Shown here: positions 45,386 through 57,020 of the stretch, in pieces | Layout of the letters: the number at the start of each line of letters is the position of its first letter | How positions within the stretch are numbered: the stretch's first letter is position 1 | NCBI GenBank assembly: GCA_947044405.1 | Contig: CAMRHE010000205.1 | Coordinates: forward strand, 2,108,001 to 2,172,000 | DNA: 64,000 nucleotides | Origin: Leptodactylus fallax | Taxonomy: Eukaryota > Chordata > Amphibia > Anura > Leptodactylidae | Reading direction: 5' to 3' | Position numbers and translations under genes: made by a program | Notes under the pieces: generated by a model | Told to the model about the DNA's origin: nothing | Database searches by the model: none | Seen by the model: only the letters and a program-made list of their open reading frames with translations

Positions 45386-46698
45386 TAGGAAAGGGGCCCT
45401 CCGGTGGGCCAGTCAGATGCTGAGTATACATATTAATGGCTTTATTCCTGCAGATAAAAAAAACACAAGTGCATTTTCTGTATATAGCAATCTTCTCTTA
45501 GGAGCACAATGCTGAATATTCAGAACCGAGACAATATACTGTAATTGGGCAACAGGTACTATTTCCTTTTATATATTCTGCATTTATAGCCATGATTGCT
45601 CTGCAGCTAAACCTTCACAATGGCTTCAAATGTATTTTTCACTTGCTAAAATAAGTAATCTTTGAGCAATTGGTAATAAGCAAATATATCCCTAATGGCA
45701 TTGGCCAATACATTTACATATGTAACAGGACACATCCACTTCTGCTTTGTATGACTGCTAATGTGTCTTTTTGCTTTTTTTTATGCCTAGGGTCTCGTTA
45801 TTGTTCAATGGAACCATGATGGCTACCCCATAGGCACTGTTATATTTTTATTTTACAAAGAAAAGTCTACAGACTCTTTATTGTTAGCGCATGTGAGAAA
45901 GCTAATAATAATTTCAGGGCTTCACATGCTAGGGAGTGTGCAGCATGAGACACCCGCAAAGCTTCCTTGTCTGGCTGTAAATGCTCTTAAAAACAACATG
46001 CTCAGCGCCACTGAGTAGAAAGTCATTTGTTGCTTCTTAGAATAATTGAACTGAACTGAGAACAGTCACATTTGTAACTGTGAAGTGGTTATTGTAGAAT
46101 TTATAGGTATTTCTTCTCTGTATGCGAAAGTGTCGTTCTCACAGCGGCTTTTGGTCTCTGTACACCTCTTTGCTCCTAGTAATCCTAGGGCAATGCATAG
46201 CTGAAAATATGACAAGCTGCTATTTTTATAAGACAATAATTATATATGTAAAAAAAAGTTACGATTTCTTTGTAAGTACTGAATTTATTACGATTTACAC
46301 ATAAGTTTATATAAAATAAAAATACAAGGAAAAAAAAAATATTCTAGAATGTCAAATATCTCCCATTTAACTTGTCCTTTCCCATATGTTATATTTAGCC
46401 AGGATTCTTAATACATAAGTTGTTTAGCTGACTATTCACGCTCAAGAGTTCAGTGGCCTGGACCACTGAGGTAATATATTATGCGGCATGCAACACATTG
46501 CAGAAGATTTATGAAAATATCAATGTTAAATAAAACGGCCGTGAGAAATGGACAATTTTCATGGCCGTTTTGCGTCCGAGGGGCCCCCTTTTTCACTGAT
46601 CCCTCATAGATTTGACTCTATTGAGGGATCTGTGAAAAAAAGGTAAAAATAGGACATGACCTATTTTTTTATGGCCGATTATCACTTTTGTGTGCACT
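45386..46698. other. no gene recognised
   Basis: AT-rich. The short self-complementary part near 46530-46640 (AACGGCCGTGAGAAATGGAC / ATGGCCGTTTTGCGTCC and TGATCCCTCATAGATTTG / GAGGGATCTG) may be a decayed miniature element. No coding signal. Confidence 0.4.
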
Positions 46699-46890
46699 AA
46701 GGCTGAGGCCCCACATTGCAGAAAAGCTGTTTTTTTTGGTGCAGATTTTGCTGCTGTTTTTTTGAGCCAAAGCCAAGAGTGGCTTGAAAATAAATTGGAA
46801 ATATACTCCTAGCTTTGTTCAAAAAACATAGCAAAATCTGCAAAAAAAAAAAAAAAAAAAAAGCAGCTTTTCCACAACATGGGCCTAAAG
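46699..46890. mobile_element. miniature element, AAGGCTGAGGCCCCAC family
   Basis: Left TAAGGCTGAGGCCCCACATT then GCAGAAAAGCTG. Right is a 21-base A run, GCAGCTTTTCCACAACATGG and GCCTAAAG. Close relative of 33168-33366. Confidence 0.7.
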
Positions 46891-47275
46891 CCCCACGTTG
46901 CCATAACACAGCATTTTTGACTGCTGGGGAAACAGAAAAAAAACAAAAAACAAAAAAAAACACACCACACTTTTACAGTACCAGGGAAGTGAATGAGATT
47001 TCATTTAATACTCACATTGCAGGGGAAAAAAAAAATAAAAAAATCTGCAGAAAAGCGGTGCTTTCAAAAATACACACGTTGTTCAAAACTGCTGCATGTT
47101 TATTTTATCTATAAAATCATGAGCCTTTTCCCTATAGTTTTAATAGGGAAAGAAAAAATGCAGAGGAAAACATCAAAAAACACTACGGAAAAAAAGGAAC
47201 CTGTTTTCGCTGCATTTTTTTTTTTTTTTTTGGCAGCATTTTTTACCTACATTTAGCTAAGTGAGGCCTTAGCTT
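46886..47275. mobile_element. miniature element, AAGGC family, second adjacent copy
   Basis: Left CCTAAAGCCCCACGTTGCCA, right TTTAGCTAAGTGAGGCCTTAGC. A/T homopolymers fill the interior, with GCATTTTT at both sides. It abuts the previous copy. Similar in length and layout to 22148-22372, with expanded homopolymer runs. Confidence 0.55.
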
Positions 47276-47711
47276 TAACTCCTTTCCAACATCCGCCGTA
47301 CTATTACGGCAGATGTCAGGTATTACAAAGTAAGACCCGACGCTAATGCCCACGATCAGTACCTGCACTGATCGTAGGCATTAAAGGGGTTATCCAGCTT
47401 CCAAAAATTATCTGCAAATACATCCACAGCAGTGCTAAATACTCACTGTTCCCTTGTGTACCCTTTTTTGGTTTTATTTTACTTGAGACTCCTTGTATCA
47501 CAGTTATTTACATGCAGTGAATCTGTGAACAAACTATATTTCCCATGACTCTTCTCCCTGCTCTCACTCTCTCCAGGTAGAATTGAGGTATTAAGTACTG
47601 CACCCTGGCACTGTCCTTAGGAGCCAGTGAGAAGTTATATTATGAGGCAGTAACAGGGTATGTAGTGAGTGCTGTTCTAATCATATGTAGAAGCAGCAAA
47701 AACTTCTATGG
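47276..47711. other. no gene; repeat relic and a TTAA-type end
   Basis: 47280-47380 (CCTTTCCAACATCCGCCGTA, then ATTACGGCAGATGTCAGG) matches the repeat at 62415 (CCTTCCTGACATCTGC). ATTAAAGGGGTTATCCAGCT at 47381 is a T2-like left end without a partner. Confidence 0.45.
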
Positions 47712-48150
47712 GTTCTATGCAGAGGCGTAGCTAGGGGTTGAGCACGGGGGGGGACGAACATGTTCAAGTGGGCCCCCAACTTAGGTATCCCAATATTATC
47801 ACTATACGGTGACCATATAGTGGTATTATTATAGTGGTATGACTTACCAGTGAAGTCTGACTAATTGTTCACATTTCCATTCCAATTTTTCTTCCATCTG
47901 GACCACCATGACCACTTCTTCCAGTCTCTAAAGTTTGCAGCACAGATATCTTTGGCTCCTTACTTTTCCAGACACCCGATCCACATTGTCCTCACCTGTA
48001 CACCCATCCTGCTGCTACCCCTAATTATAAAATATATAATATAACCCCCCCATAATGAATAATACCCCCAAGTGCATCTTTAAATTAACTTCCCTGTGTA
48101 CCCCCTTTAAATATTGCCCCTTATTATTAATGCCCCAGGTGTTTCCTAAT

Positions 48151-48513
48151 TGAAAGGTTTAAAAAAAAAAAAAAAAAAAAAAAATTGTGGGGTTCCAATA
48201 CCCAGGAGCCCCAGGATCAGCTGTTTGAGTGGACCGTGGTATCTGAGTAAGTACCGTGACCCCTTCTCTGGTTATATAGTATCATACATTTCATAGCGGC
48301 CATGTAATGTAACTACAGCCTCGTCCTATACACGTCTATGTGACAAGATTGTAACTACATCACACGGTCACTATAAACAGATAGCATGTGATATAATCAT
48401 ACGCCATGGCTCCTTCATACAGCTGATCAGAGGGGGGGGCGCCAATGATCTCTTAATGATGATCTATTCTGAGGATAGATCATCAATAAAAATGAGCTGG
48501 AAAACTCCTTCAG
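48151..48513. mobile_element. T2-like miniature element nested in hAT element
   Basis: TTGAAAGGTTTAAAA, a long A run, then the same interior as 900-1235 (GATCAGCTGTTTGAGTGGAC, ATAGCGGCCATGTAATGTAA) and an end AGCTGGAAAACTCCTT. The terminal TTAA has decayed. Confidence 0.55.
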
Positions 48514-48515
48514 GC

Positions 48516-48757
48516 CAGGGCCGCACATGGCATAAATGCCGTGGTGTGGCCACGGTGTAAATGCCGCAGAAAAAAATGCAGCCTTTTACAGTTCCTGCAA
48601 AGTGGATGGGATGTTGATGGCTTTCCTATAGGTATAATGGAAGCAGAAAGCGGATTTTCTGTGAAAAGCACTGCAGGAAAAAAACTGTGATTCGTTACCG
48701 CCACGGTTTTCCCTGCAGCGGTTTTTTGCTGCGGCCAATGTGGGGCCTTAGTCTTAA
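48516..48757. mobile_element. AAGGC-family miniature element with visible empty site
   Basis: Left AGGCCAGGGCCGCACATGGC, right CAATGTGGGGCCTTAGTCTT. The homologous position in the first copy (GACCCTTTAATAAAGCCC at 1226-1243) lacks this 240-bp segment. That shows an insertion, probably at a TTAA target: TTCA is left and TTAA right. Confidence 0.7.
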
Positions 48758-48779
48758 TAAAGCCCAGGTGCCACCTTAA

Positions 48780-49060
48780 TTAAATTAATTGCCCCCTCAT
48801 ATTATGCCCCTGATTCCCCCTGACATAAATACTGCACCTCTAATGACCCCTTTTATAAATGATACCCCGTAATGACCCCTTATATAACCTCCCCCCTTGT
48901 ATTCATAATGCCCCCTAATAGCCCTTATATAAATGACCCCCCCCTTACAATCACAATGCCCCCTTATATAGATGACCCCCTATATCGTCATAATGCCCCC
49001 TAATGAATACTCCATTATAATTATCCCACCTAATTTCCCCCCCTTATACTATTAAAACAC
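48780..49060. repeat. degenerate minisatellite of about 33 bp
   Basis: Repeated CATAATGCCCCCTAATAGCC and CTTATATAAATGACCCCC phrases. A loose relative of the 31-bp family. It sits inside the hAT-type element, and similar phrases (ATAATGAATAATACCCCC) occur earlier in the same element. Confidence 0.55.
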
Positions 49061-49413
49061 CCACAACTGCGCAAAAAAAAAAAAAAAGGTTCTACTCTTG
49101 CGATCCTTTGGTGAATGGAGCCGCCGCCTCCTCTTCTTGGCCCTATGCTCTATGCACAGGGTTCACGCATAGGACGTCTGCTTCTCGGCATAGGCGAGAT
49201 GATATGACGTCATCACGCCGTCTGTGCCATGTGTCTTGTAAACCGCAGGCCTGAAGTGGCTTGCGGTTTACAAGACAGTTGCTGGATGGGTTTTAACTAG
49301 ATCTGTAAGTAAAACATGTATTAATGACAGTCCCTGGGGTGGGCCCCCAAAGAATCAGTGGCCCCGGGGCAACCTCCCCTCTGCCCCCCGCTAGCTATGC
49401 CTCTGGTTCTATG

Positions 49414-50172
49414 TTAGAAGGCTCTAAGCAGCTCAACAGATGAGCCACAAAGCAAGCAAGTGACGCCCCTGAGCTAAAGTGAGTGAACAACTGGACTTGA
49501 TCATTGGACTTCTGTCTTGAGCATTGACTGTAAGGTTACCCTCCTGTGGAATCTCCCATACTGAATGGGCTGGTGGGGCACAGTAATAATTCCCCAAACA
49601 TTTCCTTTTCCTTCTGAGTGTCCAGAAACAAGTTGTGTGGCAGAGTTACTGTTTGTAAACTAGCAAGTGGTCTGCACCAATAGAGTACTGTTATGTTCAT
49701 GTTATATTGCAACTCAATTACAAGCTGTCCTTAATGAATAAAATAGCTTGAAATGTGTCAAGCTGGGCAAGAATTGCCTGACCTATATGACCTAGGATAG
49801 TTCTCCTAGTTGCAATATAGAGATCATGCAATGGGGAGGTTGCAAGTTTGCAGCAAGGAGCAGAATAGTCCCCTCTCTAACACCTTAGAGGTCTACTGCA
49901 GCATGTGATGTAAACCTTGTAGTATACAGTCACTTTGTTTGACTACACAACCTTGTGAGAACTCCTTTCAAGTCTGAGTTGACCAACAAGATATTGTGCC
50001 TTAAATTAAGATATTTACGTACAAGTCTAGTGTAGTTAACTCAATATTTACCCTGGGTAAAAGGAAGCCAAGTTTATTTATTAGTTTTACTGCTCCTGCA
50101 CTTGATCTTTATACATATCGTCTTTCAATTCAAAATTTTCTGCATGATCCCACCAAGTCTCTTTTCATGATC
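49414..50172. other. no gene recognised
   Basis: Largely unique-looking sequence between two hAT elements. No coding signal. Confidence 0.45.
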
Positions 50173-50180
50173 ATTTCACT

Positions 50181-50439
50181 CAGGGGTGGACACACCACTG
50201 GTACAACCTGTACAGCTGCACAGGGGCCCTGTAACTCGGGGGGGCCTTATCACCTTAACAGCAGTTTTCTACTGTTTATTAGAGCTCAGGTAAATGTCTA
50301 AGTTGATGAACTTCATGGCTAACACTGATTGGTTGATTGTTAGAGAAACATAAGGGGGTGTTCTATGCAGAGATGTTGGAAAACAAGGGGTGCAAAACTG
50401 TTCTTGCACATGGGCCCTCAGCTGCCTGTGTCCGCGCTG
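50181..50439 (+). mobile_element. hAT miniature element, 259 bp
   Basis: Left CAGGGGTGGACACACCACTG; right end, reversed, CAGCGCGGACACAGGCAGCT. The flanks ATTTCACT (50173-50180) and ATTTCAAT (50440-50447) match in 7 of 8 bases. Homologous to 10552-10797; a decayed relative lies at about 57485-57600 (ATGAACTTCATTGCTAAG). Confidence 0.8.
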
Positions 50440-50447
50440 ATTTCAAT

Positions 50448-51724
50448 GTTAAAATATTGTTTACATGACTCTTCTATTATCTTGTCCACCATGTTTTTAT
50501 TAAGTTCAGAACTAATTACTATCAAATAATAACATCAGAGTGTATTGATCCACTAAAGAAAACTGCATACAGTATGTTTTCTGCCAATGTCTTCCTTTGT
50601 GACTAATTTGGTAAAAATAAATGTGTGTACGCTAATAAATTCACAGTGCAGTGAACACTATGATAGAGAACCAAGTTATAGATGTTCTTGGTTGTTACAT
50701 GAGCACAGTCAGATGTTTGACTATATCCATGCATTTATCCTAACCATTATTATTGTACACATTGGACATACTGTTCCGTCAAGAGTGTCTAATAAGTTAT
50801 TCCTAACTCAGCCCATAATAAGTTAGACTCTAGTGGCATGAGAATCTTAAACCAGTTACAAATAGTGATTGTCTGAATACTCTTAAAATATATTGGTGGA
50901 CCACAAATTAACTGAGAAAACCTTTGTATAGACTGAGCCCTTCATACTTTGTAAACATTTAACATCATACAGTAAAATAAGGATGACTAATGGTTCGATA
51001 CAAATATTCCAAATTATTCAGTTTTTACTGAGACCAAATAAATGTCAATTTGTCTCAGACGAACTAAAATGGACCCCGCCACATGTATTGCACAGTAAAA
51101 ATACAAAAGAGGCACGTGTCTTGTGAGTCACTGTAACGTTCCGGCGACACTTGGTAGCCTCTCAGCCAATAGTCAGTAGTAGGTAGACATCTTACAGTGC
51201 TGATGTCATATACAGTATATAAGGTTACGAGGGCTGGAACATGAGGAATATCAGTAGGGGATGGATGTGTTATGTATTACTACATGATATAGAACACTGA
51301 GTGCGGCAAACCTTGCAATACAGTTAGGAGTAGGAGAATTAGAACACAGTTTAGTCAGACTTAATAAATTACAGGAAGATTAGTGATATATATCATAGAT
51401 AGGAGTGAGGTAGAATATCTGTGTTGTGTGAGCCTGACTGCAGCAGAAATACAGACAAAGGACAGTTAACTCTTTCATTGGCGATAATAATAAGTCTGTT
51501 TTGCAATAGAGCAGTTTGAATTTGTCCACAGATTGTTTAATATAGTTTCAATATAGTTTTTACTGACAAAGTTAGGTCTGTTAGGAAAAAATCTTTACTG
51601 AATGTTTTTTTTGGGCAAGAGTTTAATTTTTTTCATTAAATACATACAAACTGCTGTTCTATCAGCAAAACACAGATTCCGCCTGCACTGCACTAATCTA
51701 AAAAAAAAAAAAAAAAAAAACTAC
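50448..51724. other. no gene; promoter-like 51.13-51.24 kb
   Basis: 51160-51225 has CTCAGCCAATAGTC (a CCAAT box) about 50 bp before CAGTATATAAGG (TATA-like). It could be an LTR or element promoter, but no termini could be defined. 51565-51700 resembles 3200-3300. A 20-base A run lies at 51701-51720. Confidence 0.35.
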
Positions 51725-52095
51725 GCCACATTTTTCGATTTTCGTTTTTGACTCCTCACCTTCCAAACCATATACATTTTTATTTATTTGTTCTCAGAGT
51801 CATATGAGGACTTAATGTTTGCGGGACAAATTGTTGTTCGTGATGCTACCATTTATTATTCTGTACAATGTACTGGGAAGCTGGAAAAAAAAAAATTCAG
51901 AATAGGGTGGATCTGAAGAAAAAGTTCATTTGTGTGACTTTCTTACGGGCTTTATTTTTATGGCGTTGACTCTGCAACCAAAATGACATGTCACCTGTAT
52001 TCTGAGTTTTGATACAATTCCGGGAATACCATAATTTAAAATGATTTTATTTACATTTTAACCCCTAAACAAAAATGTAAAACTTTGCAAAAAAA
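51725..52095. repeat. dispersed repeat (GTACTGGGAAGCTGG type), copy 2
   Basis: Close to 16002-16340: CATTTTTCGATTTTCGTTTT, TTCTGTACAATGTACTGGGA and GACTTTCTTACGGGC. It ends in an A run directly at the truncated Tc1 element. Confidence 0.65.
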
Positions 52096-52100
52096 AAAAA

Positions 52101-52366
52101 TCAGCAGCAGCTCCTCCAGAGTGCCCATGGGCTTCTTGGTTGCTTCTCTGACTAGTGCTCTCCTTGCTCGATCTGTCAGTTTAGGTGGAAGGCCATGTCT
52201 TGGCAGGTTTGCAGTTGTAGAATACTTTTTCCATTTTTTGGATGATGGATTGAACAGTGCTCCTTGGGATGCTCAAAGCTTGGTATATGTTTTTATAACC
52301 TAACTCTGCTTTAAACTTCACCATAACTTTATATCTGACCTGTCTGGTGAGTTCCTTGGTCTTCAT
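52101..52366 (-). pseudogene. Tc1 transposase, N-terminal fragment
   Basis: Starts at ATG 52364-52366 (MKTKELTRQVRYKVMVKFKA) and covers the first helix-turn-helix, LSIPRSTVQSIIQK. An extra A in an A run near 52234 then shifts the frame. After the shift the family sequence continues as TTANLPRHGLPPKLTDRARR and EATKKPMGTLEELL until the truncation. The whole catalytic domain is absent. Confidence 0.9.
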
Positions 52367-52734
52367 GATGCTGTTTGTTCACTAGTGTTCTCTAACAAAC
52401 CACTGAGGCCTTCACAGAACAGTTATATTTATACAGAGACTAAATTACACACAGCTGGACTCATTAAGTGACTTCTGAAGGCAATTGTGTGCCCTGGATT
52501 TTATTTAGGGGTATCAGAGTACAGGAGGCTGAATACTTTTAAATGTCACACTTTTCAGATTTTTATTTGATTAAAATTTTGAAAACCATGTATCATTTTC
52601 GTTACACTTCACAATTATCTGCTACTTTGTGTTAGTCTATCACTTAAAATCTCAATAAAATACATTTAGGTCTGTGATTGTAAGGTGACAAAATGTGAAA
52701 GTTCAAGGGGCATGAATACTTTTGCAAGCCACTG
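52101..52734 (-). mobile_element. truncated Tc1-type transposon (5' third)
   Basis: The minus-strand start at 52734 is CAGTGGCTTGCAAAAGTATT, preceded by TA in that orientation (52735-52736). The leader is about 370 bp, followed by the N-terminal coding region. It is cut at about 52101, where an A run and an unrelated dispersed repeat begin. Related to, but distinct from, the element at 35588 (both start MKTKE). Confidence 0.9.
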
Positions 52735-52736
52735 TA

Positions 52737-54744
52737 TATATTTTCTCAAAAAGTTGCAAAGATAGAATAAACACATATGAACAATCAAAATGTACCCAGA
52801 TAAAACTTGGTCTAGATAGAACATGCTCTATTGTAATACTTTTTCCATTCATCAAAATGAAATTTTTGGACTTGTGTTGCAAACATTGCCTAAGGAAATA
52901 TATGCTGGAATTATTCAATACCTTAATTTGCTCTTATTTTTCAGTGGTTAAGGTGCCTTTGATCTCTCTCATTATCATTCAGTTGTCTTTCGTCACTGAG
53001 AGGTTGTCTTGCATTGTCCATTAGGTACTCTCACACATAAGTCAGTTAGATGGGGCCCCCTACTGTGCTGTTCTCATGGATGGGGCTAGTAAAAAACACA
53101 GACCAAGATGAACTGTTCACATGGAGCAGGAACATTTTCATTGTGGAAGTGATGACAAATCATCTCTATTACTCTGGCTGCTAAAAGAGCATTCATCATA
53201 GTACAACACATAAGAAGTAGTTCTGGTGAGAAACCTTTATATATTAGACTACAGAGACTGAATAATATGAAGATATGTTCAGTAAAGGACAGGATTACAT
53301 AAAGATCCAATTTATAAGGTTGTGGTTAAAAATAGATGGTATATATAGGAGAATAGTATGTGATGATGTAAAAATATAATCTGATGTCAAGGCTCAAATA
53401 TAGCTTCTTAGAAATCATAATAATTTTATTATTAATAGCATTTACGGTTGTATCTGAAGTCCAGAAACGAACTGGAGGGTCGAAGTTCACAAATATTTGA
53501 CAATAACTAGCCCAATGTATAAACGGTGGATGTTGTTGGAGGGAGCCCTGTTAAGGCCCACCTTCAAGACCCTCTTTACACCAGTCCTGTGCTGAATTTG
53601 AAGGAGGCTAACAGCCTGCTATGAGTGCTGAGAAGCCTGGGCGAGAACCATGAAGATACTGGACATGAATGTGTTGAAAGAGTTGGATGGCCTAATGGCG
53701 CAAGAGCTGTGCTTCAGTTATCGCAGGGTGCGCCCGACCAAAGGCCTCCACAGTTGGCCCTGCAGAGGACACTGAAATTGTACCTTGTGCAAGCAGTACT
53801 CTTTGACCTACCAGGGAAAGCTGGTTCAGTGTGGGTTCCAATGTTCACCTCTGTAAAAATACAGGCAGGACACAAGACCTTGATACTCTTGCTAATGGCC
53901 ACTGGTGTACTGATGCTGAAGTAAGAAGTGGTGGCTGTCAGATGGACTTTGTGTATGGACCGTGAAGGCTCTGTGTAAGTGAGGACAATAAACCTCAACA
54001 AACACAGCCTGACCCTGGCCTGCCAAGTCGGTGTCTGAGGTATACCCAGTGCAAGAGGTGCAGTCTCCACAGGATCATTAGTGCTGCAAGGAGTCAACTG
54101 ATGTGGCTATGACAATGGTGAGCCCCTTGAGGGTAGTAAAAGTCAGACCAACAGGCAAACAGTTCTTACAAGAGGTGACTGTCTGATTGTGCCAGAGAAA
54201 GTGTGTCTGGTTCAGTTCTTGGGTAATCACACTGACCCCTTCACAAGACGCGGATTTCAGGATGACTTACATTGACAAAAATTCTCTTTCTGGGAGAAGA
54301 TGCCTCACCAACATGGCAGTATTGGAAAAAAAAAAAAATTTTTTTTTGTTTAATTTTATTTTTATTTTGACAACAGTGTGGCAATGTTGAAGAGGAGTGA
54401 CAAGTGACTGAATTTGGAGAAAATTTTAAATAGTCGCAGTGTGCCAATCTAATTGAAAAGTGGCTTATCGAAAAAAAGAAATACTGCCAATTATTATCCC
54501 TTTCTGGGAACAGATACCACACCATGATAGCATTGGAGGAGTGGCAACTACAAAATATGACAACTGCCACTTAAAATGGAAAGTAGCTGCTTTCTAGAAA
54601 AAACATGCCTCCAAAAATCTCTTTATGAGGACAGATGCCACACCAGCATGGTATTAGTATAGAAAGAGGCAATGGGTTTTTTTTTTTGCTTTTGCTCATT
54701 CAATATATAGTTTCACAGCCAATCTGAAAAAAAAAAAATCGTAC
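52737..54744. other. no supported gene
   Basis: 53.5-54.2 kb contains a 99-codon plus-strand frame and an AATAAA at about 53988. It could be a decayed LTR, but no matching ends were found. The rest is AT-rich. Confidence 0.4.
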
Positions 54745-54900
54745 AGCCACTCATGCTGCCACAGCTATCTCCACTGCCAACACTCAGTCAGACATGTCCT
54801 GCAGCCTGGTCCATCATATTAATCCATGCCATACTGCCACAGCTATCACCACTGAGCCAGACATTTCTTGTGGCCTGGTTCATAACATTCCACTATACCT
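54745..54900. repeat. 87-bp family, about 2 diverged units
   Basis: CACTCAGTCAGACATGTCCT, GCAGCCTGGTCCATCATATT and ACTGAGCCAGACATTTCTTG match the 5685-6190 array. Confidence 0.7.
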
Positions 54901-55004
54901 CACTGTTGGTATCAAAAAACCAAAAGCATTTTGATTTCACATTTGCTCCCATAAATGGATATTTTTTGGCTGCTTTTTGTTTTTCGAAAAGCCAATTCTT
55001 CATC

Positions 55005-55458
55005 ACTAGGCACATAGCCATAAATTTGTCTCCCAAATAACAAAAAGTCTGTAGCCTTACAAGTAGTGTTGAGCGAACCTGAACTGCACAGTTTGGGACT
55101 ATGCTGAACTTTGTGCGTTTGGGTACCCGACCCCGAACGTCACCGTTAAATGTTAAAATGCATAAAAGCAAGTGGCAGCTCCTTTCATGGTTAAATTCTG
55201 AGTTTGTATATGAATAGATTGCTTACCATCTGTTTTTCTATAGACATACATGCCACTTCATTTTAGCATAATTTCAGCAATGTTTGCCTTATAGAGTTAG
55301 AATTTAGATAGATAGGTTCCTAGGAGCCCTGACAGTGTCATACACCATATTTTAAAGTCAATTCAAGTTTGGTATGAACCACAATTTATTCAACCCACAA
55401 CGAATCCTGAACCACCTATACCCAAACAAAACAAATGTTGAGTTTGCCCATCTCTAAT
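55005..55458. mobile_element. inverted-repeat element TAGTGTTGAGCGAAC/TAGAGATGGGC
   Basis: TAGTGTTGAGCGAACCTGAA starts at 55064. The other end, reversed, is TAGAGATGGGCAAACTCAAC (near 55457). From memory, sequence of this kind (GAGATGAGCGAAC) is very frequent in anuran genomes. Parts of the interior and left flank match 33478-33790 in reverse. Non-coding. Confidence 0.5.
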
Positions 55459-56749
55459 GAGGACCTTTGTGAAACCTTAAATAAGTTCCTTAGAAAAAGC
55501 TTCAAGATAACTGTAAGAACACCACAATCTGTTTTAACTGCATAGCATAATGTATTATTTCATTGCTCTCTTCAGCCTTGGCAAAGAAACTAATGTATTT
55601 TGCTATGAACAAGCCAATGTCCTGACCGACCTAATAATCAGTTATTTTGGGAATATGTTTCCATGTGGGTGGATGGCTTTTCTACCTTAATTTGTTTTTG
55701 TTCTGGATTTTGATTACATTTGGGTCCTGTATAGTAAGTAGACCTATTAAAGTCAATTCTTTGAACACAGCCATAAAATTTTAAGAGTTTAATAGTTATG
55801 GAGGCCATTAGGATAATAATATGAAGCAAGGAGAACACTGTGCATGGTGCAACAGTGAAAGTTTATAATGTGACATCTAAATAGGGCTTTATTTTACTAA
55901 GGAATCAGGAAGTTGTGCTCCGAGCCTCCGCCACCTTGGGGTCTAGGGGGCCATTCAAGTCTGGCTCAACTATCTCTGTAATTCTCAAAGACTACAGTGG
56001 AGAGTTTCCCCTCTTCTATATTTGGCTGCTATAAGGTATCAGGAAGGTCCATGTCCAAGAGTTAGAGTGGGAACTACTACCAAATTTTTTTGCGCATGAG
56101 CTTCTACCTATCATGACTCCTTAGCATCCTGCAGTGTAATGGTACAGCACAGGCAGGAGTCCTCATAGGACACAAAGAACAACATGTATTAAAAACATGA
56201 CATTAGTATGCTTTAAGGATCAGCTAAATTGTACAAGTAAATTAATCCCAAAAGTCTTGAAAAAGACATAAAAAGGACCTTACAAAATGCAATACGGTCT
56301 TTAAGAAAAAAAAATATAAATATTAAAAATAAATGTAAAAATAATTCCACCAGTGCTGATTTTCTGACTATAGCGAGTGATGATATAATATGTTATATTA
56401 TATAACTTTCTTAAAAGGTAAGAATCCTATTATTAGGCCCTCTACTTTGAGGCTCTTCACCACCTTTGTGCAGGAAACTACAACACAACCAGCAGGTCTG
56501 CTTTAATTATAGGGCAAAGGGTGCAGCCTAGGAAGCCCCATTTGCTCCTAAGCCAGGAGGCCTCATAGGTCCCCTCGCCATACTACTGCGGTGAGTATTG
56601 TTACCTTTTCTTCCTGCAGAGCGCTGATGCATAACCCAGCTGTGCGTCTCTTCTAATGTACTGGCTAGGCTATCTCCTGCGCTATTGGTACCACTTGCGC
56701 TTTGTAGGAAGTAAAGGTTTGTATGAAATTCACTATACTAGACTAGACT
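55459..56749. other. no gene recognised
   Basis: AT-rich to mixed sequence. A GC-richer stretch at 56510-56700 (CAGCCTAGGAAGCCCCATTT) may be the left part of an element that carries the next array, but no ends could be matched. Confidence 0.4.
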
Positions 56750-57020
56750 GGATGTGATGTGGGGACACTATTACCTATGTGGGGTGAGAACTGGACTAGA
56801 TGTGATGTGTGGATGGGATTACCTACGTAGGGGTGGGGTGGTGAGAACTATTACCTGTGGGGGTCACTAATATCGATGTGGGGCACTATGGGGCGGGGAA
56901 TTATCTGTGAGGGGATAATTAGGACACTATTACCTGTGTGTGGGGGCCACTATTCGGAACTATTACCTGTAGGGGTTCGATATTAGAACACTGTTACCTA
57001 TGTGGGGGGAACTATTGCTT
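56750..57020. repeat. degenerate minisatellite (CACTATTACCTGTGTGGGG)
   Basis: GGGACACTATTACCTATGTG and GGAACTATTACCTGTAGGGG phrases repeat at irregular 30-40-bp intervals, about 8 units. Possibly a distant reverse-orientation relative of the 31-bp family. Confidence 0.6.

Larger units (their letters stand above)
47720..49405. mobile_element. hAT-type non-autonomous element, 1,686 bp
   Basis: Left end CAGAGGCGTAGCTAGGGG; right end, reversed, CAGAGGCATAGCTAGCGGGG. The 8-bp direct repeats GTTCTATG flank both sides perfectly (47712-47719, 49406-49413). TIR sequence and duplication length indicate hAT. No transposase is present. Inside it are a core shared with 545-1252, a T2-like miniature element (48151-48513), an AAGGC-type miniature element (48516-48757), a degenerate minisatellite (48780-49060) and GGGCCCCCAA stretches near both ends. 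Confidence 0.85.

Noticed and set aside
53625..54097. 99-codon and 127-codon frames on opposite strands
   Set aside because: Shadow frames of each other, no recognisable domain, and an AATAAA nearby suggests a decayed LTR rather than a gene.
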